Origin: Crotalaria pallida
Taxonomy: Eukaryota; Streptophyta; Magnoliopsida; Fabales; Fabaceae
Assembly: GCA_037953625.1 (NCBI GenBank)
Contig: CM075652.1
Location: 73,065,501 to 73,129,500, forward strand
Reading direction: 5' to 3'
Length of the DNA stretch: 64,000 nucleotides
Shown: positions 9,998 to 21,924 of the stretch, piece by piece
How the letters are laid out: the number at the start of each line of letters is the position of its first letter
Position numbering within the stretch: the first letter of the stretch is position 1
Translations under genes and position numbers: made by a program
The notes under the pieces: model-generated
The model's input: only the letters and a program-made list of their open reading frames with translations
Told to the model about the DNA's origin: nothing
Database searches by the model: none

Positions 9998-10111
9998 TGG
10001 GATGGAGAAAGGGGGGCATTTCTTTCAGGAGGACAAAAGCAGAGAATAGCCATGGCAAGAGCCATCATAAAAAATCCTATGATTCTCTTACTTGATGAAG
10101 CAAGTAGTGCT
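9998..10111 (+). pseudogene. Fragment of an ABCB-type ABC transporter nucleotide-binding domain
   Basis: On the plus strand, opposite to the copia genes, the frame reads GERGAFLSGGQKQRIAMARA and continues through KNPMILLLDEASSA. This contains the ABC signature LSGGQ and the Walker B motif ILLLDEA with its catalytic Glu, in correct spacing for plant ABCB (P-glycoprotein-like) transporters. Only about 36 residues are present, with no Walker A and no D-loop or H-loop Asp/His beyond SSA. The left edge falls inside the copia protease region. It is a captured or inserted host exon fragment, not a gene. Confidence 0.8.
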
Positions 10112-10367
10112 ATCAGAATTACTGGTCCAAAATGCACTGGACCATGTTACATTGGTAATTTGGTATCATGGTATGTAGCATCATTCATTTTATCCTTAGT
10201 ACATAAGATTTTTTTTTTCAATTATCAAAACACAACTGAAATCTGTCTAGCATCTTAATTGAAAATCAACAAGTACATAAGAAAACTATGCGGATCATAC
10301 GATCAACAATAAAGAAAAAAAAATCTATAGAACAGATCCCTAAAGATGCCAAAAAATCTATAGAACA

Positions 10368-10620
10368 CTATAGATCTCTGACTTTTAAATGAACAAAAAT
10401 TTGCTTTGCTTCTATGCATGTGGAAAACTTGTTTTCTTTTTGGACTTGGATTCCTTCCATGTTTTCATCTAAATAAAGATAGACTTCTAACAAATGCTGT
10501 GTCCCAAAAGCATCCAATGAAGTACATAAGAGATTTACTTCAGTGCCTTTCAGAACATTCACTAATCCTTCTTCTAATGTATCGTAATCATAGTGATTAC
10601 TTGGGACAATTAGTTGAAAT
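10368..10620 (-). pseudogene. Possible fragment of a secreted RNase T2-like protein (weak)
   Basis: A minus-strand frame contains TLEEGLVNVLKGTEVNLLC then TSLDAFGTQHLLEVYLYLDE. The pattern of Cys, Asp, Gly, Gln-Leu, Glu-Val-x-Leu-x-x-Asp resembles the C-terminal part of plant RNase T2 proteins. The catalytic histidine boxes are not present and one expected Cys is Tyr. The assignment rests on pattern memory only. Confidence 0.25.
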
Positions 10621-11324
10621 TAATAATTAACAATCAATTAATTACATAAGCAAACATGTTATTAAATATTAAATAATAATAATGATGACATATTACGCAG
10701 GACATATATGATGTTGGTAAATGATCAATGAGAAAGATGCAAGCCACAAATAGCATATCAACACCGAGCGATAAGTGTGCATACAAACAGTATAGATACA
10801 TATATGGGAATATATTGATGGAGCTTTGCAATTTTCATCAAATTACTTGGTAAATAAACGCTTGCTTGGTGCATAGTATCAAGCTTAGTCCAAAGGAATA
10901 TTTTAGCGAGAATGTAATAGCTTATCTTAAATTTGACATTCAGAATATAGTCAGCCGACTTGGTAAGTTGTTAATTATTATTATTTTTTTTATGTTAATT
11001 ATATAAGACGATCAACCCATAACTTGTCATTGGGATAAACTCTATCATGAAAAATGATATCATGAAGTATTATTAGTTTGTCAATGACTGAGGCACAGAG
11101 GCATTTTTTTTTACTTGCATCAATTTCGGTGATAGTGTTGATCGAAACTCATGGAGGCATGGAGGCAATTTTTACTTGTGCAAAGCACAAAGGCAATTTT
11201 TGTTGCTCACATCTGATGCAATACAGAAAGGTTCATAGTTCCCGTCTTCAAACCATGTAGCACGTATCACATGATTGAGAAAAATAATATCAAGCTTCTC
11301 TATACTGATGCTTTCACATGTGCA

Positions 11325-11328
<4 letters not shown>

Positions 11329-11372
<44 letters not shown>
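11329..11372. repeat. (AT)n microsatellite
   Basis: About 22 uninterrupted AT dinucleotides. It produces the spurious Tyr-Ile ORFs in this area. Confidence 0.95.
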
Positions 11373-11376
<4 letters not shown>

Positions 11377-11894
11377 TCTTTAGATCCTTCAAGTACTACG
11401 GGTACTTTTTTAGACCTATATATACAATCAACACTGCTTCTGTTTGCATCTTCTCAAATCTGTTTCGATTTGCATATTTCTTGTAACACCTAAGAGTTTT
11501 ACCCTTAGAACCCCGCTATTAAAAACGTGAATTTGAAATTTCTTTTTAATTTAATAAAAATCACCCGTCAAACGGACGGAGTTTTGTTTGTTTTTCGGAC
11601 AATTCCAAAGTTTAACCTGTGAAAAACATTATCAAATATGCAACCAGTAGCCAGCAGGGCTTCATATTGGACATATAAATCATATCAAGGCCCAATGGGC
11701 TCCAAATATATCAGTGGCATCAAATATTCAGAGTGTCAGCGAAAATACTAAGTTTGAGTATTAAAAACCAAAACATATAGCTTTGTCAAAACAAAACATC
11801 CTAAGCCTCACTCAAAAATATATATAATAAATTTACATCAAAATATTGTAGGAGGCTTAGGTCCATAATATACTCTAAAATCCCATAACAACCC

Positions 11895-11917
11895 TACTCT
11901 CCCTGTAAGGGAAAGTA
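11895..11917 (-). other. Conserved hairpin of the LTR family, S2 copy
   Basis: On the minus strand: TACTTTCCCT, loop TAC, AGGGAGAGTA. Nine Watson-Crick pairs and one T-G pair, which can form as U-G in RNA. It follows CTCGGCCGAGCAGG as in S1. Confidence 0.8.
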
Positions 11918-12199
11918 CACCTGCTCGGCCGAGGGCTGTGCCAGCTCAATCTCCGTACCTGAAAAATGTTAAGGGAGTGAGCATTGCACATGAAATAGAA
12001 AGCAGTCTCTAACTAGACATAACAACCCACTAGGTCAAACACAACTAGCAAATAAAGCATATCATCACATATAGAACACCATACACATTTCATTATTTCC
12101 ATATTCATTATTCATTCCAAATTTCCCTTTTCATTATTCCATTCAAAATCCATTTCCTTTACTTTTTATTCTTTTCACATACTCTCTTTATTTCGGTAC

Positions 12200-12672
12200 A
12201 TCACCTCAAATCAGAGGCCAATGTACAAAATTTCATTCAACACATTTATCACCTCAAAACAGAGGCCCTCATACTTTTCCTTATTTACATTATGCGTCCC
12301 TCAGGTCAGAGGTCAACACTCCAGTTTCTTAATTCACGGTGTGTCTCTCAGGTCAGAGGTCAACACACCCATAGTTTATTTCTTTCGGTGTCCCTCAGGT
12401 CAGAGGTCAACATTCTAATATTTTATTTCATTCGGTGTCCCTCAGGTCAGAGGTCAACACCCATTCACTTTATTTTATTTTGTGTCCCTCAGGTCAGAGG
12501 TCAACACATTATTCATTTTATTTCATTTCGTGTCCCTCAGGTCAGAGGTCAACACATTATCATCATTCTCAATATAAACAATTTATCACAATTTAAGGAA
12601 CGTTACCTCAAATCAGAGGCCAACGAATTTACCACATTCTCAATATTCGGCACCTCAATTCAGAGGCCAAGA
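12200..12672 (-). repeat. 47-bp minisatellite in S2
   Basis: Six copies with the plus-strand core CCCTCAGGTCAGAGGTCAAC, starting at 12302, 12349, 12396, 12443, 12490 and 12538 (measured from CAGGTC), flanked by four degenerate units CCTCAAATCAGAGGCCAA. It occupies the same relative LTR position as the S1 minisatellite but is a different sequence. Confidence 0.95.
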
Positions 12673-13888
12673 ATTATTCACTTTCTTGTTCAGTCAATCA
12701 TAACACATTTAATCATAGTTACTCATATTTATAGTTTCCCATTCATAACTAATCCATACTCATTTCCTATGTTAATTACCGAAATCCTCTCAAATAGCAT
12801 TCATGTTCTCAGTTAAACATATGCAATACATTTAAGCACAGTTATACAAAATTAGCATTTGGGAGAAAATACACACAACCAACTCATACTTGTCACATAA
12901 TTAACATCATCGTTTCACATTTAATTTACATGTAATTATTTTATTCCCATTTCCACCTTTATGCGCATTTAGCAATTAGTGTACAATTATATTCAACCAA
13001 AACATTCATATTATCACCTTCTCTTAGTTTTGCTTTAACACCACATATAATCATTTCCATTCCATTTTCTTCCTATATCAATTTACTCCATAACACATAC
13101 ATATATTTGCAATAGCAGTCAATTGTCATTTAATACAAAATTTTACAAATAAAATCAATAATCATAGAAATCATTTATGGCAACTTCACTATCATATTAC
13201 CAAATCCTCTTGTACTTCATTATAATCATTATCCAAGTTTCATTTATCAAATAATTCATTCTCATAACATTGGGTTTCCTTTTTCCTAGTCTTTACATCC
13301 AACATCATACATATTTAATTAGCTAGAATTTTATATTCAATGACCTCGGGTTTTATAGTCTAATTTTCTCCCCTAACACATAACCCTAACAAATCATTAT
13401 ATACTAACTAGAACCTACTCCCTAGAACAAGGCAAAACCCACCCCCTTACCTCAAACACTTGGAGATAAGGTGATTTTACTTGCTCTAAGCTTGAGAGTC
13501 TTGCCACCAAATGAGTTATGATCCAAAATAAGAGGGAGGAACCTAATATAAGAGCCATAACAAGAAGAGTTAGCATTTATGCCATAGCCTCTTGCCAAAC
13601 CTCAAGAAAATGTGAAGCTTCCATGGCCTAGAGTTGAAAACCACCATGGAAGGGATGAGAGAGAAAGAGAACTCGAATTAGAGAGAGAAAGAAGGAAATC
13701 CATGGCATTAAACACTTACTTGAAGTGAAGAATGAAGAGATTTGTTGATGGAATGAAGAAATCCCACTTGCTCTTGGTGGATTTGATGATGGAGAATGGA
13801 ATCCTAGGGGAGAGAGGAAGAGTGGTTCGAACATAGAGAGGAAAAACACATGTGGTTCTCTTTTATTTTTTTTCAATAGCAGCCCGTG

Positions 13889-14073
13889 TTAATCGATTAA
13901 CAGGCTAGTTAATCGATTAACCCAATGCAATTTGGCCCAAGGTTAGCATCTAGTCTTACTCGATTAGTTTTTTGTACACTTTCTGGCCCTAATCGATTAA
14001 CCAGAAGGTTAATCGACTAATTTTTGCACCACATTCAGGCACTAATCGATTAACCAATGAGTTAATCGATTAA
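13889..14073. repeat. Cluster of TTAATCGATTAA palindromes in S2
   Basis: Perfect or one-base variants at 13889, 13909, 13990, 14009 (AATCGACTAA variant), 14043 and 14062. Same position relative to the conserved AAGTTATGG block as in S1, but with looser spacing. Confidence 0.9.
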
Positions 14074-14371
14074 CCTGCAGAAACTTGCCTTACTCAGAAC
14101 TTTGACACACCATAACTTCTTCGTTACCCGTTGGATCTTCCTCAAATTTTAAAGCAAGCTTCTTCACCTATTCTACTTCACATCCAATGGTGGAATTTAT
14201 GCTTTGAGCTTTGAATCTTGTATTTTAAATCTTCCTAAAGTTCTATGCTTAAAGCTCCCCTTTTACACTCTTACTTACCCAATTTCTCACTTGATATCAC
14301 CACTTCTTCTACTCTAAATCTATCACAATATAGATTATACTAGGAATTGGATTTTGGGATGTTACATTTCT

Positions 14372-14561
14372 TTCTTCTTTTTTTTTCTTTCTAAATGTAG
14401 ATCTGCTTGCCTTTTTTTTTATATAGATACTTTGGGATCAATATATTATATATCAAAAGAAGAGAAAATAAATAAATAAAACATTAATAAAAAAATTTAC
14501 CTTGCTTTTGATGAATTAACTTCAACACCTTTTGGAGCAAAGAACGATCGTGCTGATAACG
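14372..14561 (-). other. Copia leader between the 5' LTR and S2
   Basis: About 190 bp of non-coding, AT-rich leader. Its minus-strand start CGTTATCAGCACGATCG is next to the LTR and is the likely primer-binding area. Nothing else is recognised. Confidence 0.5.
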
Positions 14562-14807
14562 TGTTATAAAACGTATGAAAATAAGAAAATAAGGAAGAAG
14601 AGAAGAAGAGAAGAAACAATATGATATATATTCAATGTACATTTTGCATCATAGTTGAGTCCTATTTATAGGGAGATATGAAACCCTAATATGAAGTGGT
14701 TTCAACTAAAGATAAACACAAAGAAGGATAAACTCAAGCCAATAGAGATAAACTCAATCCAATAGATACTCATCCACTAATTGGATAAATATGAGTTGTT
14801 TATAACA
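14562..14807 (-). repeat. Copia 5' LTR
   Basis: 246 bp, matching 3564-3806 along its length. The minus-strand sequence just inside it (14561 downward) reads CGTTATCAGCACGATCG, a leader start often seen next to copia LTRs and likely to include the primer-binding site. Confidence 0.9.
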
Positions 14808-14812
14808 TCCCT

Positions 14813-17800
14813 CTTTTTCTCTCTTTTTCTATTTAATTTTCATTTGCGTCTCTTGGAATTCTTTAAAAAATAAAAGTAAAAACTAACTCTCTCCTTCTCA
14901 TACACGTTTCTTACCCCTTCTCCTTTAAGATTGGTTTTCCTTCTCCCCTAGAAACAAAACAGTAACAATAGCCAACACTCCCTCCTCCAAACCACACGAT
15001 ATGCTCCCTCGTTCATGCATATGATTTTTTTTTTCATTCCACAAAAGCAGTAAAGCAAAAACAACCAAGTATGCTCCCCCCATCTCACGCCCCTCACCCC
15101 ATTTCTCCACTGTTATCTCATTTTCTTCTTCAAGGGCAAACCCCAAAACAGTAACCATACCCTTTTTTCCTCCACTTTAATTTCAGAAATCAAATACCCA
15201 CTTCATTATTGTTATCCTTTTAATCAAGAGGTAGGCAAATCAAAACTCCCCATTGGAGAAGAAGAAGTAACCCGTGGCTGTGAGGAGAAGAGGAGGAACT
15301 CATTTTATCAATTTTCGCTTTGTGGGGTAATGATTTCTAACCCATTTATTTCTTTTCTATTTTAGTTATTTGAAACTAGATTATGATTAAGCTTGGATTT
15401 TTGATTTGCATGTGTTATATATATAAGTGCTGTTGTTGTATAAAATGATTTAGATTCGATTTTTGTCAAAAAGTCATAACTTTCACAAACGACAAATCCT
15501 TATGTGTTGCATGTTCATATTATAGTAGTACAAGTTAAGATTTTTCATTGCATGTATGATTTGAACAAGTACCCGAGCCAAAAGTTAGCATTTTTGTGAA
15601 AATGGATTTATCATGTTAATGCATGTGGTTATTTGGTTTTGATATATATAATATAAACCATTATTTTCATGAAACTATTATTAACTAGAAATGAGTTTTT
15701 GAATCAAAAAGTGATTTTTCCCTTCTATGGGGTCTTGGCCAAATTAACTATGTGAAAAGGGAAAGGACTCTAAAATTTGTTTTAAGCTTTGATTCTTGGT
15801 TTTTGTTAAAAATGGCAAGTATTGGAACTTTGATTTTGTGTTACATGCTAATGATTTTGTTGTATGCTTTTCGGGTGTTAAGAACAAATTGTTTATATTT
15901 GGTTTTCATGGACTTTTGGTTTTGATAAGGTGAAAGTGTTAAGTGTTAGTATTTAATTTGTGTACGAAACTAAAAGGATGTGATAATTTGATTGAGTTTG
16001 GTTTCAAGGATTTGATTAAGCTAGATTTTTGGCTTTGATAGTTAGAATGAAAAATTGCACAATTATCGTACCCTATTTTTGTTGTTATGGCCGAATTGAA
16101 TAGAACAATAAAAATGGTCGTTTTGATTCTATTTTGCGAGTATGACGAATAATAAGTTTGGTTTTGAATTTTGGCAAGTTATAAAGAGAAAGGGTTGTTT
16201 TGATTTTTGATTTCAAGTATGTCAATTGATAAGTTGGTTTTGAGTTTTTGGCAAAGTCTTCAAGAAGTTAGGAATGATTTTGTTTGGCGTAAGCTTTGTC
16301 GTTTGATTTCTATGCTTTCGTACAATTCATTTGATTAATTTTGGTTAACTTGATTTCCTAATGTTCATTTGTTATTTTTGGTCCCCATGTTGAGAAAGAT
16401 TAGTTACTTTAGAGGATTTTGTTTTGGGTTACGTCTTATGTTGTAAATGGATGTTATTTATTAAATTATTTTATGTCGTATATTGATTTAGAACTTTGCA
16501 CGTGAGTTAGAGTTAAAGAAAACCAATTTTTGAAGAAAATTTATAGAAGGCCGTGAGCCTCATTTTTCAATCTATAACAAAGTTTTGATCATTGGCATTT
16601 AAATATTATATTGATTTGTGCAAGAGTTTTAGCTTGCCATATGTACTTTGTTTTACAATGGAAATGAGTTGTTTTTAACTTTACGTGGTTTGAAGGTGTT
16701 AGAGATCTTGATTTTTGAATTGAAATTATATGATTTTGGTTTTCCTTGGAAAATTGGATGTCGTTAAGGTTTGACGCTCTTTTCTTGATTTGAATAAAGT
16801 TTGTAAATTAAAACGTTTGAAAAACTCAATTTTTCCATGAAAGAGAAGAAGAGGCCGAATTGGCCACGTTGAAATGAATTGAATGGAATTTTATTTAAGT
16901 GTCTTAATTTAGTATTTGAAAAGTGTTTTGCGATCGTTTATATTTTAATATCAACAAGGTTTGACCCTTAAGCTATTTTTGTAATATGAATACCTTAGGA
17001 CAAGCATGAGGAGATTTTAAAGAACATGTTTTAGAAAGAAATGCATGTTGTCACCAGGTTGTATTTTTATAAATATTAGTGTAAGGCAATGACTCTATGC
17101 TTAAGATTCATGAGTTTCTAAGTGACGTAAATTGTTTTTGGTTAGAATTTGATTTATTGTTTAAAAAGTATTTTTGGTTTATGATGAAGATGCTGTTCAA
17201 GAAGTGTGTTTTTTTAAAGGTTAATTTAATTACGCGATTGTGAATGGAATTTAAAAAGGTGCTTTGTTTGTGTTTTGAAATAACTTTGATTGTTTTAAAA
17301 AGGGCGATTTGTAATATGCCCAAATGCTGTCCCAAGATTTTGTTTAAGTGATTTAGCATTTGAAATTATTTTGTGTACGTATTCATATTTGGTTTTTGTG
17401 AAGGAAGTAGCAAAGTCAAGTTTGATTTAGAGTTTTTGAATGTGAAAGCATTTTGTAACATGTATTTGTATACGTATAAGCGTTTGGATTTTTGTATAAG
17501 TTCATGGTATTAGTTATGATTAATTTCATATGATGAGAACTCTTAAAGTTTTGTGAAAAGTGTACAAGGACTTTGAGTAAGTTTGATGAAGTTAAAGGGC
17601 TAATTTCTTTATGTTATAGATGCTGTCTGGATTTTGTTACTAAGTTATAGAGAGTTTGAAAATGATTTTGGGTGTTGAACGCTTAAGGATTTTCAGGCAA
17701 TGAGTATAGAGAGGATTTAAACGCATTTTGTGAAAATTAAAGTTGTTTTCAAACTTTTTAAAATGATTCCAGCTTTACGACAAGTATAAGTATTGTAAAT

Positions 17801-19749
17801 GTACTCTATTGTTTATTTTATTTGGATATTGGCAATGTGCCTAATGTTATTTGACGTTTGCAACCAAAGAAATTTGAAGTATTAATATTTTATTTAGTGT
17901 ATTGCTTTAGTTTGTCAGCGTAAGGTTTGCTCACGAGTTTCAGAAAGAAACTGTAAAGGCTTAAATTGTTTTGGTTTGGTTTTAATTGAATTTGGTTAAC
18001 ACGCGTATAGAATTCAGCTCTTGATGTCTTGCCAAATGAGTTTTTAAATGATTTTTCTGGACCCTGAAATATTTGGGAATTATTCAAAGTGTTTCTAAAT
18101 TAAACAAATTAGTAGTGAAGTATTTGATTTAATGATTTTAAGATGCTTAAGTGCATGGCTTATGGGTGTGACATAGTTTGATTACGTAATATTGATTTGT
18201 GTGGTTTCCTAATTTAAGGAAGGATGGAAGAGGACAAGAGTAATGATGGCTATGACCCGATGGACCGCAAAGGTTGCAAGCTTCGTCAGGTGAGAGAGAA
18301 ACTTTCCTTAAGACGTCGTGGTGGTTAGGTAATCTGTCAAGTTGTTCCTGACCATCTCAAAAGTCGGAACGTAGGGATCCAAGAGTCAGTCGTATAGTGG
18401 CATTTGATTGCTTGTGTATGGCCATTATACGAAGGGTTGGATCCCCTTTGTTATTTAATGATTGTCAAGCGGTAAATTATTATGTTATGATGCCACGATA
18501 AAACTACATGTTATTATATGCCTGATAAAATTTATTGCAAGAATAGAGTTATTTGTGCTGAGAGACGTCTGCTACGTCTTGACTAGAGTTGTGTTATGAA
18601 TTAAATGATAATGTGGTGTACGTATAATCAAAGAGAATAATCCATGGTTAATGACGAAACTTTGTTGGAACTTATGGTTAAGGGTGAAAGTTAAGAATGA
18701 TCGGACAAGAAAAGAATTATGAGAAAACATGTTGAGATGCAAATTTATTGAAAGTGGATTAAAGATTGATGTGAAAGATTGAACTCCCTGATGTGCACAG
18801 TTGTTGTGACGTGCTTTCCAGGTTGAGGATGGTGCTGGCCGCGTGAGCTTTTTGCCGTGGTTTCGAGCCCTCGTCTGTAATGATGATGTGAATTATTGTG
18901 GAACAAATTAATGTGAAAGTTTTAATTAGAGGTCGAGGTTCAGTGAATGGTTGGGCAAGAGTGAGTCGACCAAACCTTAGGGTTTAATAAAATATTAATA
19001 AACACTAAAAGACATTGACAAATGCTGCGAGTTGAGTGTGAAGTAGTGTAGAAGAAGATACCCTGTTTATATGCGAATACTCAAGTGAGCGATTGTGATA
19101 GGGGAGGGTGATGACGGTGATACGTCAAGAAACCTAGAGTGCTATTCTAGGTGGAACTAGTCTATATGTGATCGGAGATTAATACCCAGGGGGTCGTAGC
19201 GTGTTCCACACTGCAGACTAAAATAGTACTGGCGCCCCCGTGATCAATTTCAAAACTGTGAGAGGGAACCTGAATGAGGCGGGCTGTCGAATGGTATTAG
19301 GCCCCGATGATGATGATAATTTGTGAAATGATATGTTGATACAAAGTTTATGATTATGATGATTTCTTGGCAGTTCGACCTGCGTGGGTTAAGGTTCCTG
19401 TACGTCCCGTTTGCTTCCGTTTAGGCTCGGGAGGATTGAAGGAGTTGTAATGTGTGCTAACTAATTCCTCGATGACGCCCTCTTATTCCCTTGTCGTCGA
19501 AGGATGCGATTCAACAAGACTTAATAAAAATAGTTTAAGAATATAATATAGTTTATGCTATTTAAAAGGTAAGGGGAGAATTTGTGAAACGATTATGACA
19601 TGAGTTAGCCTTCGGGCATGGAAATAATATTGAAAGAAATGACTTGGGAATAACGTTGTTGTAGTTAGCAAGAGATGCCTCAGAAAGAGAAAGAGAGATT
19701 GATGATATTGATACAAAAGTGAAGCTGGGGATTATGATTAACTAAAATG
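14813..19749 (+). other. Middle part of element A
   Basis: No host gene. A pyrimidine-rich segment (14813-15240), then several kilobases of T-rich, intron-like sequence with scattered TTTTG and TGATTTTG runs. A small purine-rich block follows (18225-18289), directly ahead of AGGTGAGAGAG at 18288. Then comes a better-conserved non-coding block (18290-19560) alignable by eye with 31303-32560 in B, 34400-35874 in C (reverse) and 59619-61300 in D. Confidence 0.6.
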
Positions 19750-19754
19750 GTAAC

Positions 19755-20153
19755 TGTTGTGGGGTGTTATCCCACATGTACCGGCAAGCCGGTTTTGTTG
19801 ATGTACGACGATGATAACGGGTTCCTGGTTAAAGAACTCCGTCACCGAGTCGGGATATTTTGGGGGGTGGTGTGTGTGCCGTGTGTAAACAACGGGAGAT
19901 TAGTCCGGTCATACCTTGGCCACTACCTGTATTTATAGGGTGGTTGGAATGAGACACTGTAATGATGAGCCATGATGGGTATTAAGGACGAAGAGTAACG
20001 GCTCCATGAATGCCATCATTAGAAGCATAATGACGAACCGTTATGTCGGTTACGTATTGATTGACTATTGATGCCGAATTTCCGGTATGCCGAATTGATG
20101 CTTGTAGGTCCGTGATACCGGTTATTATTTGTCCGTGATACCGGTCCATAACA
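19755..20153 (-). repeat. 3' LTR of element E
   Basis: 399 bp, nearly identical to 21925-22331. The latter carries a 10-bp local duplication (TTATGTCCATTATGTCGG versus TTATGTCGG) and a handful of substitutions. Confidence 0.9.
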
Positions 20154-21924
20154 GTAGCCCCCCAGCTCGGTGCTGTGACGTAAGGAGGAGCGTCGAGGTA
20201 TGAATAGGAAAGATCGGTATGAGCGCTGAATTTTTTGTGACTATAAAACGGATCCTTATCTCCGAATAAATTCTTCAAATCTTTCAATTGATTTCAAACG
20301 AGGGAAAACAATACAATATTCTCAATGTCCGAAACCAGAGTTTGAAGGGGGGAACTCGGTGAAAGGTTTCTCGAGTTGTCTAGTGAGTTCGAAGGAAGAA
20401 ATCTAGCATGAAGATTCCTTGCTTGCCGGATACAAGACCTAAGGGGGAAGCCCAATTGAGGGTTCCTCACTCTTGGCAAGAGTCCGGGAAGGGAAATTCA
20501 ACACGAAGTTCTTCTCATTATGACCCCTAAAGCGAATAGGGAAACTCGACACAAGGTTCCTCACCGTCAACAAATGAGTCCGGATAAGGGAATATAGCAA
20601 CGTGTTCCTCATCTTTGGAAGCATATTGAATATTGAAGAAAATATCAGAGTAAGGAAACCTCATGGGCTAGAATAATCGTGATGGGGAATATTTTTTATT
20701 CTCCTCTTGAAAAGCTTATAGTCCGTTGACGAGAATCCCGGAGTCCTTTTTAGACTAGCCTGAGAAAATTGAGGCATCATATTTGTACCTTCCAATAAAA
20801 AATAATAATTAAAATATTAAATAACAATTATCACATTGTGACATGAAGGAGCAAATTATATTTTCTTTTGCTATTAATTATCAAGTGATAAGAGTCAATA
20901 AATATATTATTAAGGTGATATAAAATGAATAGCAATACACCAGTAAATTGGATGTAGACATATAACGTAAGTAATGCATAATATATAGAATTTTTGCGTT
21001 TAAATAATGTAAATATAATACTTCCCCTGTTTGAGCTTTGATGCTTTGTTTAGGTTTCCTTCTGATGGGCCTTTTATTGATGATTATGGCCCAATATGAT
21101 TCTTCTTTTTTCTTTCAACAATGGGTTGGGTTGTTGGCCCGTGTCACCCTCCTCCCTACTTTCTGAACTGGAAATGGCGGAACATTTTCTGCAACAGTAG
21201 TAATGTTTTGGAGAAGAGGAAATATCGACTGCCGGCAGAGGGACGGCAGCCACGCAGGACCCCATGGTTAAGCAGTTCGAACACTGATCCGAACGGGATT
21301 GCGAGAGATTTTAGCGATGATCGTGAGTTCGGGTCCGCGGGAGAGGTGTCTTCTCTTCACTGCTCTATTTTCGATCCTCGTATGGTGTTGCGGTGGTGAC
21401 ATACAGGCTCACGATGGTGGCAGCGATGGGAGTCGCGGTGGTGACCAGCGATGACGACGACAAGGATGAGGAAGCCATCGTTGATGACCTTCTTCTTCTT
21501 TATTATCTGATGCAGTTCGATTCCTCCTGTCCTCCGATACGTCGCGTTATCTTCGAAGTACAATTCCTTGATAAAGTCTTGGCCATGGCTTCGGGCTTTT
21601 GCGGTGGAGAGACAACGGAATCAGGGCGTTGGAGAACACGCCAAGGTTTGGCTTGGTAGCCATGTGAACATGCCATGGTGTTCCTACTATTGGCCTCAGA
21701 TGTTGTTAATCTGATGCGTTTATGGGCGGTATTGGCCTCTTGATGGTGGTTGCACGCACTGCCGGTTTTCGTTTCCGCCTTTTAGTATTGGAATACTGTA
21801 GACCATCTTGATCATTATTTTTCTGCCAGTTTCGTCATGGTACCTTCCTAGTTCTTGAAGACCGTCAAGTTTGTAGATGAAAAGGTGGTGGGAATTAGTT
21901 TGCCACTCTCACTGTGCTCACCAA
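20154..21924 (-). other. Interior of element E, with a GC-richer segment of unknown origin
   Basis: 20330-20640 holds weakly repeated units around GGGAAACTCGACACAAGGTTCCTC-like phrases, in which a GTTCCTCA-type core recurs every 60-70 bp. 20760-21040 is AT-rich. 21060-21880 is clearly richer in G and C, with codon-like texture in several frames (for example a run of GATGACGACGACAAGGATGAG at 21450), and could be a captured host sequence. I do not recognise a protein in it. Confidence 0.5.

Larger units (their letters stand above)
10112..11476. other. Uncharacterised 1.4-kb segment in place of copia gag
   Basis: This is where gag and the start of pol should lie, but no gag motif or CCHC knuckle is visible. 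The sequence is AT-rich with poly-A runs and a long AT microsatellite at its far end. Part of it (10368-10620, minus) looks coding. The segment probably arrived with or near the ABC-transporter fragment. Confidence 0.5.
11482..14366 (-). mobile_element. Solo LTR of the gypsy-type family (copy S2)
   Basis: 2885 bp, plus-strand ends TGTAACACCTAAGAG and TTTTGGGATGTTACA, flanked by TTTCT (11477-11481 and 14367-14371). It is the reverse complement of the S1 type: its minus strand opens TGTAACATCCCAAAATCC. The ACGGACGGAGTTTTGTTTG block (11572) and AACTTCTTCGTTACCCGTTG block (14115) match S1. It sits in the copia leader or gag region. Its divergence from S1 is large over most of the length, so the two are separate insertions of different subfamilies. 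Confidence 0.9.
3564..14807 (-). mobile_element. Ty1/copia LTR retrotransposon, decayed and nested
   Basis: Two LTRs (3564-3806 and 14562-14807) of similar sequence bound the element. The 5-bp target duplication is perfect (TCCCT at 3559-3563 and 14808-14812). On the minus strand the order is LTR, leader, foreign segment, integrase, linker, reverse transcriptase, RNase H, PPT, LTR. Integrase before RT is the copia order. The purine tract AAGGGGGAG directly precedes the 3' LTR (3807-3815 on the plus strand reads CTCCCCCTT). The gag region is missing. Two solo LTRs (4336-6894 and 11482-14366) are inserted inside. It lies within element A. Confidence 0.9.

Noticed and set aside
10052..10258. Apparent small protein starting at the ABC signature region
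   Set aside because: Only the first part is ABC-derived. It has no Walker A and no start context, and runs into copia or unknown sequence, so it is a fragment.
12221..12816. ORFs with repeated CPSGQRST or VPQVRGQH
   Set aside because: Artefact of the 47-bp minisatellite in solo LTR S2.
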